Assembly (NCBI GenBank): GCA_023205875.1
Contig: CP060755.1
Coordinates: 806,001 to 870,000 of the forward strand
DNA length: 64,000 bases
Source: Chloropicon primus
Taxonomy: Eukaryota > Chlorophyta > Chloropicophyceae > Chloropicales > Chloropicaceae
Reading direction: 5' to 3'
Positions 59,260 to 64,000 of this stretch are shown piece after piece. The notes under the pieces were generated by a model, which saw only the letters and a program-made list of their open reading frames with translations, did not search any database and was not told the origin of the DNA. Within the stretch, counting starts at the first letter, position 1. Each line of letters opens with the position of its first letter. Position numbers and translations under genes: made by a program.

Positions 59260-61869
59260 TCAACGAAGGACGAACAGTTTGGATCTCTGCCCTTGAGGCG
59301 TGCACAGTTCGTTGTCGAGATCCATCTCAGGCGTTTTGGGTTGCTCTATCTCTGGTTCAGGGTCAACCCCGAATGCCGAGCGGAAGGAAGACCAAGTCAC
59401 GGCGCAGTCGGGAAGGTCTGCCCCCTTCCTATCCAGAGCTTTGATGGTCCGGTATATCAACGCCACCAAGCTGCCATCGGCCCCCCTCTTGGACTCGACG
59501 TCGCGGATCGTCGATCCGAGCCGCAGCTTGTTGTTGGCGTTGATTCGTTTCAAACGACCAAGAACTCGCTCAAAGTCTTCGTGATCCTTTGTCGCAGTGG
59601 TGACAGGAGTGCTTCGCGAAGGCCTGTCCCCCGGGTCGTTTGCGGCGGCGTGCTCCTTCGAGAGTTTGCTTCTCAAAAGGGAGTACTTTGCCCGGAATTC
59701 TGTCTTCTCCCTTTTCAGGGCCTCAACTTCCTTCGAAAGAGTGTCCACCCCAACTGCCCTCTTCTTCAAGTCTTGAGCCATGGATACCATTCGCTCGTCC
59801 TTTTTCTCGCTCTCCTCCTTCAAGGAAAGGACGTCCCTCGTCGCTTGTATCAATTCCGATTGCAAGGCAACGACTTGCTCCAGCGAAGACTTGTTCTCCT
59901 TTTCCTGCTCGCTTCTCGAGTCCTGGAATTTCGATTTGAGCTCCTCGTGCTCCTTGTGCACTTTCTCCAAATCCAACGCCAACTTCTTCGACTTTTCGTT
60001 TGACGATTTCAGGGCGCCCTCAAGCTTCCTTACTTTTCCTCTGCTGTCTTGCAGATCGCCCCTGTTCCTGCAGTCCCGTCTATCGGCGGTGCGCTTCTCT
60101 TCCTGAAGAGTCTCCAGCAGTTTCTTGCACTCTTGAAGCTTTGTGGCTGCCTGCCTGACCTTTTTCTTGCTCTGTTCCTTCACTGAATTGAGCTGCGATT
60201 TCAGCTCAAGGTTCTCTTCTGCGATGTCCTTGCACTCCTTCATGGCTTCATCCGACTGCGACTTTAACAGGTCCACCAATTTCTTGGCGTCCCTCAAGCT
60301 TTTCTTTTCCGCGTCCCAGGCCGTCTGCAGCCTGTCGACCTCAGACTCGAGCTTGGCGTTTCTCAGGGCCACCTCGTCGTGCTCGTGCTTCATCCTCTGA
60401 CCACCCATTGCTGCTTCTGACTTTGACCTGCTAGCGAGTGAGGCTCTCAGACTCGAAATCTCGGTTTCCATCTCCATCGCCTTTTCGTTCTGCCTTTCGA
60501 TTTCTAGCCTGGCTTCGTCCATGCAGATCAAAGACTTGCCTTTCTGAACCCGGACTTCCTCTTGCAGCGCCTGAATTCTAGCTGCGAGCGACTTATTCTT
60601 GGCGCAACATTCCGTGTATGCTCGCTCCTGATCCGCAAGCTTGGCGGTGAGCTCTTCCATCTCTTTTGTGAGTTGCGACACTCTGCCACAAGCTTCTTCT
60701 TTGTGGATCGCGTCGAGAGACCTCGCGTCCCTCAATTCGGTCTCTAGGCGGCATACCAGCATCTGTTTTGCCTCTAGGGCCTCGTCCTTCTCTGTCAACC
60801 TCTGGCGAAGAATTTTGTTTGATTCCAAAAACTCTGACGCTCTCGAGGACGCCTGTGCCTTGACGTCTGCTAGTTCTGAGCGGCTTCTGTCTGCTTCTTC
60901 CTGAAACTCTTTGAGCTTCTTCTGCCTGCTGCGAAACTGATCATGCTCTGCAGAAAGCTTGAGGCTGAGCCCAGCATTCTCCTCCCTTTCGCGCTTCAAG
61001 GCTTCCTCCATGAATTGATTCCTGTCTCTGAGTTCCGAACATGCCTGTGCCATCTTGCCAAGGTCTCCCTCATGGTCCTCCAGCTTCAGTCGGACAGAGG
61101 CACTCAAGGCGCCCTGCCTGGCCGCCAAAGTCCTGATCTGCTCGCTTCTCTCTTCCAGTTTGGGGCCCAAGCGCTGCTCGCAGGCTGCGATGGACACCTT
61201 CAAACCCTCTTCCACCTTTGCCGCAACGAAGGACTTCAACGAGCGCGTAAGCGAGGAGACGGTCGACTTGGAGTTCGACTCGATTTCTTTGACCTGGCGA
61301 GAAAGGCTGACAGCGTTCCTCCCTTCCACCTCCTTCATCCTTCTCGCCACCCTGGCCTCCACCTCGCCTTTCAGGTGTTCTTCCTTCTTTAGTCTCATGG
61401 CACCAATCTGTGACCGCAGCTCGCATATCGTTCGGTCTTTCTCGCAGAGTTGATCCCTCAGCCGCCCCTCGCTGGAGACGCTCGCCTCGTCCTTGGAGCT
61501 CGTTCCCGGAAAAGCGAGGACCGTCGACCTCCCGGAGGCCCCTTGAAGCCACTGCTGGCACTTGGCGTCGTTCTGAGCTTTCCTGAGCTCGTGCAGCTCC
61601 CCCTTTGTCCTCTCGAGCTCATCGAGTGCCTCTTTCAGGGCCACGTTCTCCTCCCTCGTCCTCTCCTTCGACGCAACCCGAGGGTTCTCCTTTCCCGCCT
61701 CCGGACTCGCTTGTGCCTTTGGTTTCAGCACTTGGTGTCTCGGCCTGGCAGGCCTGGCGCTTCCTGGCTTCCCCTTACCCAGCAGCGGAGGCTCCGTTCC
61801 GCCCTTCCTCCCCTCGGAGCTCGTCCTCGCAGAGTACGCGGACCGCACACGATCCAGGGACGACTTCAT
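59260..61869 (-). CDS. Long coiled-coil protein, unknown (centrosome or cytoskeleton type)
   Basis: 869 residues. A basic, Ser/Pro-rich head of about 70 residues, then nearly continuous coiled coil from about 75 to 750 with heptads such as REENVALKEALDELERTKGEL, LRQRLTEKDEALEAKQMLVCR and LELKSQLNSVKEQSKKKVRQA. The C-terminal 110 residues look globular (FERVLGRLKRINANNKLRLGST ... SLVALIYRTIKAL) and end QGQRSKLFVLR. No motor, kinase or known anchor motif is seen. ATG at 61869 begins the frame. Any orthology would need a profile search. Confidence 0.83.
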   Translation of the reverse strand: MKSSLDRVRSAYSARTSSEGRKGGTEPPLLGKGKPGSARPARPRHQVLKPKAQASPEAGKENPRVASKERTREENVALKEALDELERTKGELHELRKAQNDAKCQQWLQGASGRSTVLAFPGTSSKDEASVSSEGRLRDQLCEKDRTICELRSQIGAMRLKKEEHLKGEVEARVARRMKEVEGRNAVSLSRQVKEIESNSKSTVSSLTRSLKSFVAAKVEEGLKVSIAACEQRLGPKLEERSEQIRTLAARQGALSASVRLKLEDHEGDLGKMAQACSELRDRNQFMEEALKREREENAGLSLKLSAEHDQFRSRQKKLKEFQEEADRSRSELADVKAQASSRASEFLESNKILRQRLTEKDEALEAKQMLVCRLETELRDARSLDAIHKEEACGRVSQLTKEMEELTAKLADQERAYTECCAKNKSLAARIQALQEEVRVQKGKSLICMDEARLEIERQNEKAMEMETEISSLRASLASRSKSEAAMGGQRMKHEHDEVALRNAKLESEVDRLQTAWDAEKKSLRDAKKLVDLLKSQSDEAMKECKDIAEENLELKSQLNSVKEQSKKKVRQAATKLQECKKLLETLQEEKRTADRRDCRNRGDLQDSRGKVRKLEGALKSSNEKSKKLALDLEKVHKEHEELKSKFQDSRSEQEKENKSSLEQVVALQSELIQATRDVLSLKEESEKKDERMVSMAQDLKKRAVGVDTLSKEVEALKREKTEFRAKYSLLRSKLSKEHAAANDPGDRPSRSTPVTTATKDHEDFERVLGRLKRINANNKLRLGSTIRDVESKRGADGSLVALIYRTIKALDRKGADLPDCAVTWSSFRSAFGVDPEPEIEQPKTPEMDLDNELCTPQGQRSKLFVLR

Positions 61870-62190
61870 CGCAGTCGTCCACTTCCACTTCCAGTTTCAG
61901 TTCCCCTCCACTGCCTTTGCCGTCTGTCACTTGGCTCCGTTCAAAACGAGGAAAAGGACATCTTGGATAATTACGACGAGGAGAGGGGAGAGGAGAGGGG
62001 ATCGTTGGCATGGATGGGGATAGAGGCGAGGAGAGAAGAATTCTTCTTGCTGATTGGGGTCGCTGCTCGAGGAGAAGGACTAAGCCCTTGAGATCACGAC
62101 AGCGCCTTTGGCATTGCAACACAATTTACGATTTTAGTTATATACAGAGATGATGTACAAAGTCGGAGGAACAAAACTGCCCGGCCGGCA
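61870..62190. other. Intergenic between two coiled-coil genes, nothing recognised
   Basis: Contains a GAGAGGGGAGAGG repeat at about 61980-62000. No gene seen. Confidence 0.45.
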
Positions 62191-63558
62191 CTAGGATGAG
62201 ACCAGTTCGAGCTTGGAGATGACCCTTCCTGAGAACAAGTGGTGCGGCATTTCATTCCCGATCAGTCCACCCATCTCCTTCTCGAACTTGAGCTTTTGAA
62301 GCTTGAGTGCGCTCTTGTTCTTCTTCGTCAGCGGAATGTTTTCAAGCATCGGTGAGTGCTCCTTCATTTCGCTGTAGCGTTTCAGCAGAGCATCGTGCTT
62401 TGCTCTCAAGGTGTTCTTGCTAGCCTTCTCCTCCTCGAAGTCCTTGCGCAGGTTCTTCAGCTCCTCCCTAAGGTTCGCGTTCTCCATCTCCATCTCCGTC
62501 AGCCGGAGCTTGTTCCTGTTGTAGTTGTCCATGAGGCAGCCGTAGTTCGTCGTCAACGTCTTCTCGTTTGCCGTCAGCATCTCAAAGTTGTGCCTAAGCT
62601 TCTCGAACTCGTCCGTGGTGCTCTCCAGCATGTCGGTGGTGTTTCTCAGGTTCCCGAGCAAGTCGGCCTTCTCTTCCTTGAGGACGTGAATCTCAAGCGT
62701 CTTCTCGCTCAGCTCATCCGTCTTGAGCTCGATCTCCTTATCGGCCGAGCGCACGGCCTCCTCCCACCTCCCCGCGTTGTTCTTCTGGCTCTCCACCTCC
62801 CTTTTCAGCTCGGACATCTTCTTCACGAGCTTGCTCTTCCTGGACTTGTACAGGCCGTTCTCGTACAAAAGTTCGATGTTCTTCTGCTCCAAAGGCTTGA
62901 GCTTCTCCAACGCCGAGACGGCGTCCCTCTCCAGCATGACCCTGGACATCTTGTCCGTCATCCGCAGCCTCTTCATGTCGTTGTCCTTCTTTCTCATCTT
63001 TTGGATCAGGGCGAGGTTCTTGCTCACGATGTTCCAACCCGTCTGACTCTTCTTGAACTCGGCCTGCATCTTGTCCTTGAGGCCCGCGAGCTCGCCACGG
63101 ACTTCGGATATGGTCTGGTCCCTCGCCTTGAGCTGCTTTGTCAAGTTGGCGTTCTTCTCCTTGGCGCCGTTCAGCTTGCGCTGGAGTTGCGTGCTCAAGT
63201 CCTTCACGCGCTCGCTCTCCCGGTTCTTCTCCACCTCCACCCCCTTCCTCCTCTCCTCTTCCCTGTACACCGCACGGAGAAGCTCCCTGTTCCGCGTCCT
63301 CAGTTCGAACAGGAGGGCGCTGTCCGTGCCCATGTCCTCCCCGTCCCCCGTGTACTCCACCGCTGTGTCTTGGCCCATCATCTTGGAGTCCATGTACAAG
63401 TTGGACGCCGACTTCTCGTAGTCCACCCCCCTTCCCGGACCCGAGTCTTCGAACACCGCCCTTCCTCCCTTCTTGTCCGCCCTTGGGCTCTGCAGGTGGT
63501 CCTGGCTGTCCCCTTCCGGTGGCCACACCGCCACCGGGATGTAATTGATGTCCCCCAT
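62191..63558 (-). CDS. Coiled-coil protein, unknown
   Basis: 455 residues. A short, unusual head MGDINYIPVAVWPPEGDSQD precedes a Gly/Asp-rich linker, then coiled coil from about residue 75 to 420 (LLFELRTRNRELLRAVYREE, SRVMLERDAVSALEKLKPLE, FEKLRHNFEMLTANEKTLTT, and others). The end is basic (PLTKKNKSALKLQKLKFEKE) and closes SGRVISKLELVSS. The frame is open to 63606 but the ATG at 63558 gives a cleaner N-terminus. It is the third large helical protein on the minus strand in a row. No family recognised. Confidence 0.8.
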   Translation of the reverse strand: MGDINYIPVAVWPPEGDSQDHLQSPRADKKGGRAVFEDSGPGRGVDYEKSASNLYMDSKMMGQDTAVEYTGDGEDMGTDSALLFELRTRNRELLRAVYREEERRKGVEVEKNRESERVKDLSTQLQRKLNGAKEKNANLTKQLKARDQTISEVRGELAGLKDKMQAEFKKSQTGWNIVSKNLALIQKMRKKDNDMKRLRMTDKMSRVMLERDAVSALEKLKPLEQKNIELLYENGLYKSRKSKLVKKMSELKREVESQKNNAGRWEEAVRSADKEIELKTDELSEKTLEIHVLKEEKADLLGNLRNTTDMLESTTDEFEKLRHNFEMLTANEKTLTTNYGCLMDNYNRNKLRLTEMEMENANLREELKNLRKDFEEEKASKNTLRAKHDALLKRYSEMKEHSPMLENIPLTKKNKSALKLQKLKFEKEMGGLIGNEMPHHLFSGRVISKLELVSS

Positions 63559-64000
63559 CGTACCTTTCCTCTCTGCCTCCCTCTCTCTCTCCGGAGACAA
63601 CAACAACGACGACGACGACGATGACGAAAGGAGCCTGCAGCCTCCAGCTTCTTCAGCTTGACCCCTCTGCTTTGCTCACAACGGCTTTTCGTGAATGAAC
63701 CCAGTTTTCCTTGGCAAGGGAAGCAGACCCCTGGGGGGAGAGACGGGAGACGAGAGACGAACAAGGCAGAGGGAGCAAGACGCTCGCTTGGGGTTCATTC
63801 CCTTATTCAACAACAACAGAACACCTCCTCCCCATCACGAAGAAGAGAAGAAGAGAAGAAGAGAAGAAGAGAAGGACATCAAGGAGAAGAGAAGAAGGAG
63901 AAGAGAAGGAAGAAGAAGGAAGAATCTTGGAGAAGTAGAAGTTCTTCTCTTCACTCGCAGGAAAGGAAAAGGAAACCCTCTTCCTCTTCCTCTTCCTCCC
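63559..64000. other. Right edge of window, 5' flank of the coiled-coil gene
   Basis: No gene seen. Purine-rich AAGAAGAG repeats from about 63840 to 63935 and CTTCC repeats at the edge. Confidence 0.5.

Noticed and set aside
62356-63624. 422-codon plus-strand frame (Leu/Val/His-rich)
   Set aside because: Antisense of Glu/Lys codons of the coiled-coil gene.

Overview
The window is nuclear DNA of a compact, GC-rich unicellular green alga. The evidence is a dense set of mostly intron-poor genes on both strands, short GT-AG introns (about 80-330 nt), plant-type plastid proteins (glycerol-3-phosphate acyltransferase ATS1, lycopene beta-cyclase, an EcfT/ABCI12-like transporter subunit, a DUF3172 protein, a TPR protein with a twin-arginine lumenal signal), a plant-type NDUFA8, and an outer-dynein-arm docking protein. 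A prasinophyte such as Chloropicon would fit, but that is inference from gene content; no rRNA or marker gene is present.

Layout. 1-17 kb: organellar IF-2 (cut by the left edge), ATS1, a plastid S1-domain protein, a lumenal TPR protein, a sterol-desaturase-type hydroxylase, a gamma-glutamyltransferase-like protein, a small plastid protein, lycopene beta-cyclase, a Ppx/GppA phosphatase, and the ODA1/CCDC114-like ciliary protein. 17-30 kb: EcfT/ABCI12, an FCP1-type phosphatase, a WD40 protein, an ATC-hydrolase-like protein, cytosolic Phe-tRNA synthetase beta, a nucleolin-like protein, a doubtful small membrane protein and NDUFA8. 30-44 kb: a 1,530-residue repeat protein, PLAA/Doa1, DUF3172, MAEA/GID9, SERF, an unknown two-exon gene, RidA and an RNase-kappa-like protein. 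44-64 kb: MCM7, SAM50, a secreted coiled-coil protein, a PRMT, exocyst SEC5, a PI3K-p101-like protein and two coiled-coil proteins.

Introns are few and strongly biased to the 5' end of genes; I placed eleven by joining reading frames across good splice sites. Where the first open codon was TTG, GTG or CTG I moved the start to the first sensible ATG.

The most interesting signals are (1) a shared bipartite element, TTTCGAAAGAG followed by CCGTCGCTCGA, found in the 5' flank of at least seven genes, most encoding organelle proteins; (2) a 14-fold 35/37-residue repeat whose unit carries a CQTD motif resembling dynein light chain LC8 anchors; (3) a 995-residue protein that looks like the class IB PI3-kinase adaptor p101 (PIK3R5); (4) a ciliary dynein docking gene in a lineage usually thought coccoid, if the organism guess is right; and (5) two strong hairpin-forming inverted repeats in gene-free 5' flanks. 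No tRNA, rRNA, CRISPR array, transposon or viral element was recognised.
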